Origin: Thermoanaerobaculum sp.
Lineage (GTDB): Bacteria; Acidobacteriota; Thermoanaerobaculia; Multivoradales; UBA5704
Assembly: GCA_021154885.1 (NCBI GenBank)
Contig: JAJKHS010000136.1
Location: 1 to 64,000 of the forward strand
Direction: 5' to 3'
DNA length: 64,000 nt
Numbering within the stretch: position 1 is the first letter of the stretch; every line of letters starts with the position of its first letter. The position numbers and the translations under genes are program-made. A model generated the notes under the pieces. The model was not told the origin of the DNA. It saw only the letters and a program-made list of their open reading frames with translations, and made no database searches. Positions 35,061 through 47,005 of this stretch are shown here, in pieces.

Positions 35061-35705
35061 CTATTCCCCAATCCGCTCGAACCGGTACGCCATCTCCGGC
35101 CCCTCGGTTCCTTCGTAGGCGAGCTGCCCCACCAGCAATGCGAACGGCTCGGTGTAGCGGGCGATCCGTAAGAGACCAGCATCCACAGGATCGAAACCCG
35201 CGTCGCGGATCAGCTCGGCGGCCATCCCTTTGCTGCCCGCATCGTCCCCACAGTAGACGAGGCTGGGTCGGTTGGCTTTGCTCCGGGCCTCGAAAACACT
35301 GAAGAGCACTTCGCTCGGCACGGTGTTGAAGGCACAGACGACTCGCGCTTCGGGAACCCTATTCTCGAGCTCCTCCGCGCCCGAGGTCGTGTGGCCGAGG
35401 GCGAGCCCGGTGTCGTCGGCGTTCATCGGCAGCGAGCAGGTCACGATCACCCTTCCCGACAAGTCGCCGGCCTGAGCCAGGACGTCGTCCATTCGAGACC
35501 AATGCACAGCCAGCAGGAGAGCGTCCGCATTCTGCGCGGCTTCGGCCGGTGTTCCCGCGCGAGCCTTCCGACCGGCGTCGCACGCGAGCCTCTCCAGCTT
35601 CTCCTTGCGGCGTGCATAGCTGAATACAACTTCGTGTCCCGCGCGCGCGAAGATCGTGCCGAGCTTGCCACCCATCAATCCCGAACCCAGAATGCCAACT
35701 CGCAT
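35061..35705 (-). CDS. NADPH-dependent F420-reductase-like protein
   Basis: The 214-residue Rossmann protein starts MRVGILGSGLMGGKLGTIFA, the nucleotide-binding motif, then HEVVFSYARR. It keeps the F420-oxidoreductase-type pattern ADALLLAVHW and VVCAFNTVPSEVLF. It may use F420 or only NADPH. The start is 28 bases from the end of the aldo-keto reductase gene, and the chain is complete. It is likely cotranscribed with its neighbours. Confidence 0.87.
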   Translation of the reverse strand: MRVGILGSGLMGGKLGTIFARAGHEVVFSYARRKEKLERLACDAGRKARAGTPAEAAQNADALLLAVHWSRMDDVLAQAGDLSGRVIVTCSLPMNADDTGLALGHTTSGAEELENRVPEARVVCAFNTVPSEVLFSVFEARSKANRPSLVYCGDDAGSKGMAAELIRDAGFDPVDAGLLRIARYTEPFALLVGQLAYEGTEGPEMAYRFERIGE

Positions 35706-35732
35706 ATTACTTATCCCTCCTCGATTTGCCGC

Positions 35733-37504
<1,772 letters not shown>

Positions 37505-37583
37505 GGCCGGGACTGCGTGGCGGAGTGCCAGCCGCTTGGTGAACGCCTGGATTCGCGACTCCCTACACGGTGCATCTCCAGTC

Positions 37584-37858
37584 TCTCTCCTGGGCGCACC
37601 TTTCGACCGAGGAGTACCGGAGGCGCATCGCGGAAATGGTCGAAGCGATCGAGGGTCAGGCCGCGCTCCAGCGTCAACTCCGCGACCTGCTGGCGAAAGG
37701 TCCCGACGCCATCCTGGCTCAATAACCTCAGGCAGCCCCCCGAGAGGCTGAAGAAGTCCTCCGCGCCGCTCTTCTATGCGGCGAGCCGGAAGATCCGCCG
37801 GGAGCTCTACGAGGGCTATAAGCACTTCATTGCGGCCGCGCCTTGGGTCGCTGGATAG
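37584..37858 (+). pseudogene. Decayed RAYT C-terminal fragment
   Basis: Translation gives SWAHLSTEEYRRRIAEMVEA and, after a frameshift, PPERLKKSSAPLFYAASRKI then RRELYEGYKHFIAA. These match the intact transposase at 32067-32987 (CWAHLSDEEYRRRIASLQED; KLARSPAPLVHAATQAARKA). The catalytic domain is missing. Confidence 0.85.
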
Positions 37859-38122
37859 AATCCAAATCGCGGCCGACTGCCTCTCTCCAAGTCTCTCGTG
37901 CCGCGCGCGCGAGGGGACGGGAGTTTTTTCTCTACATGCCGCCAAGAAGGGCCGGAGGGCCGGCGACGGCCAGCCGTGCCCTTTGCAGGCCTGATTCGGC
38001 CCCGCTCCGAGTCTTCTGGGCAAACCCTCTGCCTAGGACAGCAGGGGAAAACCAGACGGTAAGAATACTCAGGGCCATCGTCCGCCAAGTGCGATCTTCA
38101 ACGATCTCCAACTGGGTGGCAC

Positions 38123-39775
38123 TTAATGGGTGCTCTTCTGAGAATCGCTGCAGGGCGCCGACGTACGCGGCTGCGTCTCCGTGCAGGGAAACGGCTTCGC
38201 AGCACAGCTCGGAGTGAAGGTCCAGGAACCCGACTGGCTGCGGCTCCAATACACGAGAGTGGGATTCGGGAGGGCTGAATACGGAGCGATCTTTACGATG
38301 CTGTAACATGCCGGGAGGTCCTCCAGCTTGCAGCTGGTCAGGGTGCTGCTCGGCTTCAGGCCTCGTTCCGCAGCCAAGCTCCGCAGGTCGTCGACATGAA
38401 CGACCCTCTGCCAAGCCCCGGTATTCACGACGATCGGAGTCCACTTTGATTTCAGAGGGCTGAACGGTTTTTGCGCGAGGTGGGTGTGGCTGTAGACGAA
38501 CACGTGGAACGGCTCAGCCGCCTTGAGAATACCGCGCTCCACAAGCTTCTTGTTCACCTTCTTGAGTCGATCCGCCAACACCGCATCGCGCGAGCGCAAC
38601 AACTCCTCACCGATCGCCGATAGGTTCCCTCCCCCGCACGTGGGTACCGGAGCGAGATCCTTTTTTCCTTCCTTGACGTGCTCCTCGTAAGCCTTCATCA
38701 TCGCTGCATTGCGATCACAAAGCTCGTTCAACTCGTCGACCGTCCAGTCGCGGATGTCCAGTTTGAGAGGGCCGTCGTGAAGCGCCTTCTCAGCCTGCTC
38801 TCTCATTTCAGGATCGGCGATCGACTCGACGAGGAAGGTGGCTCCTTGGTCGCGGACTTTCTGGAGGTCCCACACTGGGCTTTTGTGCTTAGCGAGGACT
38901 TGCCTGAATTGCGCCCAGGACTCGTCGAGCAGTAAGAAGTGCAACATCCTGGAGGATTGCACCACCCCCCCACCGAGACCCTCCGCTGCCAAGCCCAGCT
39001 TGACTGCGGCGCTCTCGTTGTCAATGTTGTCGATGATTTCATAGGTGCACTCTACGTCATTGTAGAATTTTTGGACAAACCTTTCACCCCAAGTCCTCAA
39101 CAGATAATCGCCTTGGGCCGGTATGAACGGTCTGGGCCAGAGGTCTCCGAACGAATTCACATCATGTCCGATCTGTTGTCCGTGCTCAGCGTAGATCAAG
39201 CCATCCGGGGACAGCCAATAGCCTTGTTCCGCGACGCAGGCTCGATCTTCCTTCGCGCCGGTAGCAGCGACAGCAGCCTCTGCGACGGAGCGCCAGAGCA
39301 AGGCAGCGTCATGGTTGCCAGGCACCAGGATGAGTCTGTTGTTCCCCTGATTGGCGAATTGGCCAAGCGCTTTCAGCTCCTCGCGGTGAGCGGACATCAC
39401 CCGCTCGAGCCGCATTCGTGCCTCGGTCTCGCTACAGCCTGCTTCCGCGTCGTCGCTCATGCAGTCCGAGACAGTGGATTGCCAGAGCTCGAAGGTATCA
39501 CCGTTGAGGATCAGGTCCGTCTTACCCGCCCCTTCTGCGTTAATTGCATCGAGAAAGCTTGCGAACTCGTCTTGCCAACGGAAGTCCTCGTAGGGATTCC
39601 ATTTCTTGAGATCACCAGCCAGCCTTCCGACGCCAAAATGGGTATCGCTGATGAGAACCGTGAGCCGCTTGTCATGAACCGGAGCTGCTCCACAGAACGG
39701 CTTCTCAGCCTTGGCAGGAGAGCGGAAGAACAAGAACGCAATGCCCACCAAGGCTACATGTTTAGCTCGTATCAC
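38123..39775 (-). CDS. Exported metallophosphoesterase
   Basis: The 550-residue protein has a signal peptide (VALVGIAFLFFRSPAKA). The calcineurin-like metal motifs are ISDTHFG (Asp44, His46), NGDTFE (Asp93), PGNHDA (Asn154, His155), a later AEHGQQ histidine, and YSHTHLA. All five family blocks are present, so it is likely an active two-metal phosphoesterase outside the cytoplasm. The substrate is unknown. It starts three bases after the CHAT lipoprotein gene, in the same orientation. The 37859-38122 stretch downstream is without a supported gene. Confidence 0.85.
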   Translation of the reverse strand: MIRAKHVALVGIAFLFFRSPAKAEKPFCGAAPVHDKRLTVLISDTHFGVGRLAGDLKKWNPYEDFRWQDEFASFLDAINAEGAGKTDLILNGDTFELWQSTVSDCMSDDAEAGCSETEARMRLERVMSAHREELKALGQFANQGNNRLILVPGNHDAALLWRSVAEAAVAATGAKEDRACVAEQGYWLSPDGLIYAEHGQQIGHDVNSFGDLWPRPFIPAQGDYLLRTWGERFVQKFYNDVECTYEIIDNIDNESAAVKLGLAAEGLGGGVVQSSRMLHFLLLDESWAQFRQVLAKHKSPVWDLQKVRDQGATFLVESIADPEMREQAEKALHDGPLKLDIRDWTVDELNELCDRNAAMMKAYEEHVKEGKKDLAPVPTCGGGNLSAIGEELLRSRDAVLADRLKKVNKKLVERGILKAAEPFHVFVYSHTHLAQKPFSPLKSKWTPIVVNTGAWQRVVHVDDLRSLAAERGLKPSSTLTSCKLEDLPACYSIVKIAPYSALPNPTLVYWSRSQSGSWTFTPSCAAKPFPCTETQPRTSAPCSDSQKSTH

Positions 39776-39778
39776 GAG

Positions 39779-41851
39779 TCATTCCTTCCTTTCCGGCAGT
39801 GCGGGTGAGCATAGACGAATGTTGCCGTCGCCGACGAGCAGGTAGGTGAGGGCATCCGCACCGTACCTATATGTGTAATCGGGGTCGTCGGAATCACGGA
39901 TACACCGAAGAGTCTTCACGAACAGGGCGGACAGTTGTTCTTCATAGGTTGCATCAAGTTGTTTATCGAAGCAGGTCAAGAACTGGGCCGCCAGAGAGGG
40001 TTTCGCAGTGGTGGTGGTCACGATCGCCGCTGCGATCCCCTGCTGGTTCAAGGTGGAGACGAGGTCGAGCCTGTCAGGCTCCAAGCTGCCGGTGCTGCAA
40101 GCATCGAGCAGGGCAAAAGAAGGCATGGGAAAGTAACGCTTCATGAACCCTGCCGGGGCCGCCGGCCCCTTCTGCTCAAAGAATACAGCCTGATTGGAGG
40201 CATCGTAGTGGCTCACTATCACCAATGCCGATGGGTCCGTTTCCTGTCCACCTGCGAGCCACCCCCGCAGGCTCCCGATATCGTGGAACTGCCCATCGGC
40301 AGCGATGCCGTTCTCCCACTTCTTCAGGACATCCCCCGCCTGCTCGACGGCGGCCAGCAGGTCCTTGTCGGTAGCGGGATCAGGATAAGCCAAGCGCCAG
40401 TTCGTAATGCACCGTGGAGACGGTGAGTACGTTTGCTGCGGAAGAGGTAGCTCGAATATGAAATGAAAGCCGAGAAATTCGCGGGGCAATTCTTCATCGA
40501 CCTGGGGTGCACCACATTGGTCGTGCAAGAGATAGCGAACATTGATGAGCCCCATCGGGATGCGCAGCTCCGGATCGCTTCCCGTAGTAATAATGCGCGC
40601 TGAGAACAAGGGGAGGTGACTGCCTTGGTCATTCTCTTTCGCCAGGCTGGATAGCGCCAGGGTAGTCATTGCCTGTCGAGCTGCATATCTCACACGACTG
40701 GCCGTAGGATCGATACTGCCGTCTGGAGTCGGGAAGAGGTGACCGTACAAGACACACCCGGCTAATTCCCAGTAGGAGTCGTTCTTACTCTCATCCGCCG
40801 GGTTCAGGGCTTGGGCGATCACTCCAGCTAGGTGCTTCACGTCGTCATCGAGCTGCCAGGCCAGATAGGGATCGGAGCGGCCGCAGTGGGGACACCAGAA
40901 AAGAGCGGTCGGCAGCCCGTTCGAGGGAGCGATCACATGGAGGGCAGCGGCCGGCACAGTGCTCTGCTCGCTCGCCGCCGTAAGCAGGCTCCAGTCTGCG
41001 GCTGTCGCTTGTGAGGCGGCGGGAGGATTTCCACATAGCGAAGCCGGATCGGAACCGGCGGTCACAACGCAGATGGGAACCTCGATATGACCGAGGAAGC
41101 GACCCAGCGAAGAGAAGCTCACCAGGAGAGACGAAAGACCCGGATGGCTGTCGGTTTTCATCCAGAAATCAACGGTGCCGAAAACAAAGTTCGGTAGAGC
41201 ACCTTTCGATTCTCGCCGGAGACTCCAGGCGTCAGGAGGTTCTCTATCCTGGCTCGACAGCCAGGATCGCACCTGATCCATATCGATGATCATGGTCTTT
41301 TGAGGATTCCCAGTAGGGACGGGGACATTCTTACCTGGGAGAACCCTGACTTCGATCGGCACTTGATGCACATCGGCTGTTTGAAGCCAACTCATGATCC
41401 AGGACCGGACGTCCCTTGCCGCCGGTGTGGACGCGACCGGTGCGTCGGCGGTGGAGACGTAGTTAAGCGCGCTGAGGTCAATGCGGAGACGGAATCGCGA
41501 GCTGGGTGCAATGGTCGAGAGGATGGGAGGAGCCGCGGGTGCGGATGCGGCCCCCTCCTTCCAATAGTTCCAGTGGAGCTGCAAGGGTTGAGCTGAAATG
41601 GAGGAGTCCACTGCATCTTGGATGAGTGAATATTCTGCTGCAACCGCGCTGATGCTGCCAGTTATGAGGTCGTTCTGCGGCGGCGGTGAAGGGGGCGGAG
41701 GAGAAGGCAGGTTCTCGGCGTCGACACGCCCCGCGACTTCGTCAAAGGCAAGGGTGGCGCAGCCGGATAGACTGGCCGCGAGCACGAGTAGCGACAGCAG
41801 TGAGATAATGAGGTGTTGTGACCTAAACGCGCTACTCCTGTACTCCCGCAA
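39779..41851 (-). CDS. CHAT-domain (caspase-like) lipoprotein
   Basis: The 690-residue protein has a lipoprotein signal ([18 protein letters not shown]) with cysteine near residue 31. A proline-rich spacer follows. The C-terminal third has a caspase/CHAT-type pair: histidine 548 in [12 protein letters not shown] and cysteine 585 in [14 protein letters not shown], followed by [14 protein letters not shown] and a last helix with [15 protein letters not shown]. This is the known catalytic layout of CHAT peptidases. The 500 residues before it are unrecognised. A CHAT domain on a lipoprotein is unusual, since most are cytoplasmic. It is coupled to the metallophosphoesterase. Confidence 0.78.
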   Translation of the reverse strand: MREYRSSAFRSQHLIISLLSLLVLAASLSGCATLAFDEVAGRVDAENLPSPPPPSPPPQNDLITGSISAVAAEYSLIQDAVDSSISAQPLQLHWNYWKEGAASAPAAPPILSTIAPSSRFRLRIDLSALNYVSTADAPVASTPAARDVRSWIMSWLQTADVHQVPIEVRVLPGKNVPVPTGNPQKTMIIDMDQVRSWLSSQDREPPDAWSLRRESKGALPNFVFGTVDFWMKTDSHPGLSSLLVSFSSLGRFLGHIEVPICVVTAGSDPASLCGNPPAASQATAADWSLLTAASEQSTVPAAALHVIAPSNGLPTALFWCPHCGRSDPYLAWQLDDDVKHLAGVIAQALNPADESKNDSYWELAGCVLYGHLFPTPDGSIDPTASRVRYAARQAMTTLALSSLAKENDQGSHLPLFSARIITTGSDPELRIPMGLINVRYLLHDQCGAPQVDEELPREFLGFHFIFELPLPQQTYSPSPRCITNWRLAYPDPATDKDLLAAVEQAGDVLKKWENGIAADGQFHDIGSLRGWLAGGQETDPSALVIVSHYDASNQAVFFEQKGPAAPAGFMKRYFPMPSFALLDACSTGSLEPDRLDLVSTLNQQGIAAAIVTTTTAKPSLAAQFLTCFDKQLDATYEEQLSALFVKTLRCIRDSDDPDYTYRYGADALTYLLVGDGNIRLCSPALPERKE

Positions 41852-42031
41852 GCTTACCCCCTATAGGCGTCCGTTTCCCTCATGTCGCTGCGAGCCGGAC
41901 AGACTGGGGAAAGAATACAGGAGCCACCAAAAGGACATCAAGGATATCTGGCTATGATCATATACGCCACAAGCGATGCATACGCGATGATCGCGCAGAT
42001 CGAACTCACACCTCGCCGGTCGGATGGAGGG

Positions 42032-42171
42032 GCGAGAGCCTGGATGCCGCCAGTGCCGGCTACCGCGTGGGCTACGACGACGCCTCGCAGTTCAGCCGGG
42101 AGTACAAGCGGCTGTTCGGACAGCCCCCCATGCGGGACGTGGAGCGGCTGCGCGAGACGGCGAGGAGTTAG
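42032..42171 (+). pseudogene. AraC 3'-end fragment, copy 2
   Basis: It encodes [20 protein letters not shown] then [20 protein letters not shown] and a stop, with no upstream gene. It matches the end of the AraC pseudogene, and here the CCCCCC run is followed by ATGCGG, which preserves the frame. It ends nine bases before the sigma-factor gene stop. Confidence 0.9.
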
Positions 42172-42179
42172 TCCGGGAG

Positions 42180-42881
42180 TTACCCTCGCCGAGGAGGTGC
42201 CGGCTCCAGGTGCAGACGCGCGAAGACCCCCTCGACGATCCGGTCACAGCGGGGACCGTCGAAGAGGTAGAGCCGGCGCACCTCGCGGCCGATCCGCTCG
42301 TCGAGCGTCTGCCGCAGGCTGCGCTTGGCCCGGTGCAGGCGCACCCTCACGTTCTCCACCGTGAGATCGAGAGCGCCGGCGGTCTCCTCGGTCGAGAGGC
42401 CTTCGATCTCACGCAGGCAGAAGACGGCCCGCAGCGGATCGGGGAGGAGCTCCACGGCTTCGCGCAGGACGGCTTGGAGCTCGCGGTTCTCCTGCTCCCG
42501 TTCGGGACCGATCGCCTCGGACGGCGGGTCCGGAGGCTCGCCACCACCGCCGTCACCGCCGGCGATGGGGACCAGCCGCCGCCGTTTCCGGGCGCGAGCC
42601 AGCGCTTCGTGGCAGGCGATGCGGGTGAGCCAGGTGGAGAAGAGGGCTTCGCCGCGGAAGGTGGCGAGCTCGCGGAAGGCCCGCATGTAGGCCTCCTGCA
42701 CGACGTCCTCGGCCTCCGCGTCGTCGGCGAGGATGCCACGGGCGACCCGGAAGAGCCTCTGGTTGTAGCGCCGCATCAGGATCTCGAAAAGCGAGACGTC
42801 CCCCGCCAGCACGCGCTCCACGACCTCCTCGTCGGAGAAGACCATGGGCGCGGCGGCGGGTTGCAGGGCTAGCTGGCTCAT
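42180..42881 (-). CDS. ECF RNA polymerase sigma factor
   Basis: The 233-residue sigma-70 family protein has region 2 (DVSLFEILMRRYNQRLFRVA; DAEAEDVVQEAYMRAFREL; FSTWLTRIACHEALARARKR). After an acidic glycine-rich linker, region 4 follows (LPDPLRAVFCLREIEGLSTE; VRVRLHRAKRSLRQTLDERI). It would guide RNA polymerase to an ECF-type promoter set. GGAG lies eight bases before the ATG. No anti-sigma gene is seen next to it. It precedes the broken AraC 3' fragment. Confidence 0.92.
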   Translation of the reverse strand: MSQLALQPAAAPMVFSDEEVVERVLAGDVSLFEILMRRYNQRLFRVARGILADDAEAEDVVQEAYMRAFRELATFRGEALFSTWLTRIACHEALARARKRRRLVPIAGGDGGGGEPPDPPSEAIGPEREQENRELQAVLREAVELLPDPLRAVFCLREIEGLSTEETAGALDLTVENVRVRLHRAKRSLRQTLDERIGREVRRLYLFDGPRCDRIVEGVFARLHLEPAPPRRG

Positions 42882-42904
42882 CGGCTCGGCTCCAGTCTTC
42901 GAGT

Positions 42905-43336
42905 CTACACCCGGCTTTCCCGCAGGCTGGACGCGTTCGCCACCGCGGGCGCTCCCTGCCGCAACTCGGCGAGCCGGGCGAGCGTGTATGCGCCGACCGC
43001 CATCGCGAGGTCCCGCACGGCGATGTCGAACAGACCCATGGTGATGAGATTGATCGCGATGAGCACCAGCCAGGCGGCGGCGATCCAGGCCCCGATCCGC
43101 GTCCAGCGCGTGAGCACCAGCAGGCCGACCGCGATCTCGACGACCCCCACCACGTGCATGAAAGTCGACGCCGACACCGGCAGCAGGCCCGCCACTGCGG
43201 GGCTCAGGTACTTCGGCCAGTCCGTGAGCAGGTTGAAGAACTTGTCGAGCCCCGCGAGCAGCGGGACCAGTCCATAGGTCAGCCACAGAGGCCGGTAGAG
43301 CGACTCCAGGTTCAGGTTCGGTTGCGTCGTAGGCAT
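42905..43336 (-). CDS. DoxX-like membrane protein
   Basis: The 143-residue protein has four membrane helices with LYRPLWLTYGLVPLLAGLDK, SASTFMHVVGVVEIAVGLLV, RIGAWIAAAWLVLIAINLIT, and a C-terminal MAVGAYTLARL. The pattern matches the DoxX/DoxD-like family of small quinone- or redox-linked membrane proteins. AGGAGG precedes the ATG. Its stop is 24 bases upstream of the sigma-factor start. Confidence 0.85.
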   Translation of the reverse strand: MPTTQPNLNLESLYRPLWLTYGLVPLLAGLDKFFNLLTDWPKYLSPAVAGLLPVSASTFMHVVGVVEIAVGLLVLTRWTRIGAWIAAAWLVLIAINLITMGLFDIAVRDLAMAVGAYTLARLAELRQGAPAVANASSLRESRV

Positions 43337-43406
43337 CGCATCGTCCTCCTTTCTCCTGTACAGAGTCGCGAGGACGGAGAACGTTACAGCGAGGCGAAGG
43401 AGGGTG

Positions 43407-43434
43407 GGAGAGACGCCTCCACGGGCGTCTCTCC
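43407..43434. repeat. GAGACGCC-type hairpin
   Basis: GGAGAGACGCC (43407-43417) pairs with GGCGTCTCTCC (43424-43434). It lies between the DoxX and IPTL-CTERM genes. A relative is at 63593-63627. It could act as a terminator stem for the minus-strand gene upstream, but has no T-tract. Confidence 0.7.
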
Positions 43435-43458
43435 AGTCTCTGCATCGGGGCACACCGC

Positions 43459-46400
43459 TCAACGCGCGGCAACGCGCCGGCGCAGCACCGCGATGCCGAG
43501 GAGGGCCAGGACGGCCGCGAGCAGGATCAGCGCCCATTCCGAGAGCGTGGGTATTTCTGGGGGCAGGCTGGGGGCCGCCGTCACCTGCACGTTTTCGCGA
43601 GACTGCGCCGTACCGGCGCCAAAGCTGAGGGCACCGGACACGGTGGGCGCGGCCACGGAAGCCATGTTGTCCACCGATACCGTCGTCGCCGGCATCAGCG
43701 CCTGATACGTGAACTGCAAGGCGGTATTCGGGCCGAACGTCGCGATGATCGCGCTTAACCCCGACGCGTTGCTGGTAATGCTCGGGCACGCCACCACCCC
43801 CTTGGGCGATGGCACGAACGACAGAGAGGTGACGTTGGTGCACGTGACGTTGCTGTACCCGCCGGGATTCGATGACAGGAGCGCCGCCGGCAAGGGATCG
43901 GTGAACACCGCGTTGTTGGCCGCCGCGGCGCCGATGTTGGTCACGATCACCGTGTAGGTGACCCAGGTATTCGGCGCCGCGATCTGCGGCGATACCTTCT
44001 TTTGCAGGCTGAGCTCAGGCGAGCGAGGGGGCACGATCAAGACGGACTGGCTCGCCGGGGTCCAGCCATTGGGATCGTTCTCGCCCGAGAACGTGGCCGC
44101 GTTGTTGACGAAGAGGAAGTCCCGGGTGGGATTGCTCAGTTGCACGGTGATCGTGAACTTGAGCGAGCTGTTGGGCGGGAACGTGTTGTTGCCGACGAAA
44201 CCCCATTCATGATCGATGTCGAAGGGGTCCGGGAGCGGCGTGGGGCTGCCGACGGCTGGCGTCTTGATGCCTGGGACGACCGTAGTGGGCGGGCATTTGG
44301 CTCCGCCGCTCAGCACGGTGCAGGTGATGCCGGCCACGGAGAGCGTGACGCCCGGGGCGTTCGGGGTATCGACGAAATGCGGTATGTCCAGGGTTGCCGT
44401 GGAGGACGTATTGGTCAACGTCACGTCATATTTGATCAGCCCGGACGGCGGGATGCTGGTCGCGGTCACCGGCGGCAGGAAGACCTTCTGAAGGCTCAAC
44501 ACGCCGGGAACACAAGGCGGCATGCCGATGTACTGATTCACGGGGTTGGCGACCGCAGTCCCATTGCCGCCTAAGGCGTCGACGAACGCTGCCGATACGA
44601 AATTGGAAGTCTGCACGGTCGGTTGACACTTGTTCGTGTGCGTCGGCGTCGTGAATGGAATGACGTACGTCAAGCTTGCCAGAGGCGCCAGGCTGACCTC
44701 TGTGCTGCCACCGTGGAGCGTGGGATCGTAGCCCAGCGTGAATTGGTTGTTATAGCCGCTGGGAATGGCCGTCGTCGCAAGCTCATGGCATGTCTCGGTC
44801 GCTGGCGAAGCGACACAGGTGATCCCCCAACTCGCCAGGGTGTTGCCCGTGTGGAGGAAGCCGGAAGGCGGCGTCGCGTTGACGCCGGCCAGGAAGAAGT
44901 TGTTGTCCGTGACGTCCCCGAGCAGCAAGGGTACGCTGGCATTGGTATTGGTCACGACGACCTTGTACCAGACCTGACTCGCATCGGGCAGGAAGGTGGC
45001 AGGGGTCTGACCCACCAGCGGTGTGCCGGCATTGGCGTCGGCGGCCGACGCAAAGGGGCCGGACTTGACAATGGAGATGCCAGGGGGCGTGCCGCCGCCA
45101 CCTCCGGGGCACTGGGTCAACCCGCTGACGGTGACGATCGCCTGCTGGCCATTATTGCCAAAATACACGCCCGGCGTGAAGTCCGGAGGCTGAGGAGGCG
45201 TCGTGGGATCGTAATTCGGATCGAACAGCGCCGGCGACGGATTTGCAGTGCCGGACAAATTGATCAGAGCCGAAGTGCCAGCCCACCAGCACGTGGTGCG
45301 GGTCTCGGTAACCTGTTGCGAAAACGTCACGGTGGCCAGGGGCGGCAGCGATGGAATCGTCGTCGTGAACGAGGAGCCGCTCGTGCTCGAGCTTGAAACG
45401 ATTCCGCTCGGCAGAGGGCAGAGCCCCGGCGGTGAAGAGGTACACGACAGGGTCCCTTGCGTCTCGGTGAACGCGAACTGGTGATGCTCGAATTGGACCG
45501 GCACGTTCGTCGCCGTGCCGGCCGTTCCCCCGGAGCTGAGGTTCGTCACCGTTGCTGAATAGGTCCAGGTGCCGACGCCGCTGCCGTTGAGGCTGAAGCT
45601 CGGAGGGGTGCCGCTGGTGGTGAATTGAACGTCGGCCACTTTGCAGGTGCCTGGCACCTGGGTCTTGACGGTCGCCGTATTGTCCACGGGGGTAGCCCCC
45701 AGCTTCGTCTCCGGCAGGCCGCTGGCGCTGACCGTGAAAACCAGGTCCCGAGTTCCGCTGTCCGGCGCGCCTACACAGACGGGATCGCCCACCAGGACGT
45801 GGGCCCTGAACCTCATCACGCCTCCGGCCGGCGGAGCATCCAGGAGCCCCGGTAGATTGTCCAGGAAATTGACGCTCGGAAATCCCGTGGCCGGGGGAGA
45901 GTTGGTCGGGCTCGACGGCGACGGAATCGGGATCAGGCCCGTCGTCGGACAGGTCTGCCAAACCGCCGGCAGGCTGGGGAAGACGGACACGGGAGGATAG
46001 GTCCCCAGCACCGTGGACAGACAATCGATGGATTGCAGGATCGTGTTGGGCAGGGTGGAGCCGTTGCCGCCATAGGGGTTGTTGGACGCCGTCAGCGGCA
46101 GCATGGTTCCGGTCTGCCCCTGAATCGTCGCCAGGAGTCTCAGCTTGTCGGAGGGCTGGCTGCCCGTGCTTTGCACCTCAAAATCGTAGTCGGCGATCGT
46201 TCCGGGCGCGGCCGTGGCGGGAAAATTCGTAATGACCACCTTGTATTCAATCACTGGCGGATACAGAAAGATGTTGGTGGTGGCGGTGTTCGTCGGGCTC
46301 AGCGCATCGGATTCGGTCGCACTGACGGTCGCCGTAATGGGATAGTTCCCCGCGGGCGCGCCGAAGCACCGGGTCTCCTGACCGGCTGGCGAGCCGCCTT

Positions 46401-46914
46401 TCGCGGGGCAGCGCGACCGGTTGTCGAATTGAATCATCACCTGGCTTTGACTGGGGATGGCCGGGATGGTCACCTTGAGCAGCGTGCCCATCCGCGTAAA
46501 GGCCGGCGATGGAGCGGTTCCCGATCCGGGCGGACAAGTCGCGGGACCGTTGGGGTTGGGACCCGGCACAGCCTGGCATGTGGCGCTGGCTTCGAAGGGG
46601 ATGTCCGCCAGCGGGTGATTCACTGCCAGCGCTACGTTGGTGGCAGGGTCCGGGCCGTTGTTGGAAATCGTAACGGTGAAATGCTCGAGATCGAAAGACA
46701 TGTACGCGGGCTGGTCGCTGACGATGTTGACGACCAGGTCAACCGTCGCGGCACCGGCTGGCTGGATGCCGGCGAACACCAAGCAGAGCTGGACTATGAA
46801 AGCAGACAAGAAGAGCGTTCGATGTCGATGTGCGCATAGCTGCTGCCGGGGAATGCTTGGCTGTCTCGACGCCCTGAGACCGCGATCCGCGAGCTTCCGA
46901 CTCTGGTCGTCCAT
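43459..46914 (-). CDS. Large exported repeat protein with IPTL-CTERM anchor
   Basis: The 1151-residue protein has a long N-terminal signal region (TLFLSAFIVQLCLVFAGIQP) and many DUF11-like Ig repeats (TVDLVVNIVSDQPAYMSFDL; FTVTISNNGPDPATNVALAV; YTVIVTNIGAAAANNAVFTD). The C terminus carries IPTLSEWALILLAAVLALLG followed by RRRVAAR, the IPTL-CTERM sorting signal known from bacteria with an exosortase-like enzyme. That enzyme is not in the window. The protein is likely a surface or extracellular-matrix structure. ATG 46914 is favoured by GGAGG; an in-frame start at 46950 exists. Confidence 0.88.
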   Translation of the reverse strand: MDDQSRKLADRGLRASRQPSIPRQQLCAHRHRTLFLSAFIVQLCLVFAGIQPAGAATVDLVVNIVSDQPAYMSFDLEHFTVTISNNGPDPATNVALAVNHPLADIPFEASATCQAVPGPNPNGPATCPPGSGTAPSPAFTRMGTLLKVTIPAIPSQSQVMIQFDNRSRCPAKGGSPAGQETRCFGAPAGNYPITATVSATESDALSPTNTATTNIFLYPPVIEYKVVITNFPATAAPGTIADYDFEVQSTGSQPSDKLRLLATIQGQTGTMLPLTASNNPYGGNGSTLPNTILQSIDCLSTVLGTYPPVSVFPSLPAVWQTCPTTGLIPIPSPSSPTNSPPATGFPSVNFLDNLPGLLDAPPAGGVMRFRAHVLVGDPVCVGAPDSGTRDLVFTVSASGLPETKLGATPVDNTATVKTQVPGTCKVADVQFTTSGTPPSFSLNGSGVGTWTYSATVTNLSSGGTAGTATNVPVQFEHHQFAFTETQGTLSCTSSPPGLCPLPSGIVSSSSTSGSSFTTTIPSLPPLATVTFSQQVTETRTTCWWAGTSALINLSGTANPSPALFDPNYDPTTPPQPPDFTPGVYFGNNGQQAIVTVSGLTQCPGGGGGTPPGISIVKSGPFASAADANAGTPLVGQTPATFLPDASQVWYKVVVTNTNASVPLLLGDVTDNNFFLAGVNATPPSGFLHTGNTLASWGITCVASPATETCHELATTAIPSGYNNQFTLGYDPTLHGGSTEVSLAPLASLTYVIPFTTPTHTNKCQPTVQTSNFVSAAFVDALGGNGTAVANPVNQYIGMPPCVPGVLSLQKVFLPPVTATSIPPSGLIKYDVTLTNTSSTATLDIPHFVDTPNAPGVTLSVAGITCTVLSGGAKCPPTTVVPGIKTPAVGSPTPLPDPFDIDHEWGFVGNNTFPPNSSLKFTITVQLSNPTRDFLFVNNAATFSGENDPNGWTPASQSVLIVPPRSPELSLQKKVSPQIAAPNTWVTYTVIVTNIGAAAANNAVFTDPLPAALLSSNPGGYSNVTCTNVTSLSFVPSPKGVVACPSITSNASGLSAIIATFGPNTALQFTYQALMPATTVSVDNMASVAAPTVSGALSFGAGTAQSRENVQVTAAPSLPPEIPTLSEWALILLAAVLALLGIAVLRRRVAAR

Positions 46915-47005
46915 CGGGTCACCTCCGCACGAGTTGGAGTGCGACGTCACGAGACGCTATGGCGATATGAGGGGAGTGTACGCCGGGGCCGGGGCCGCGT
47001 CAAAT

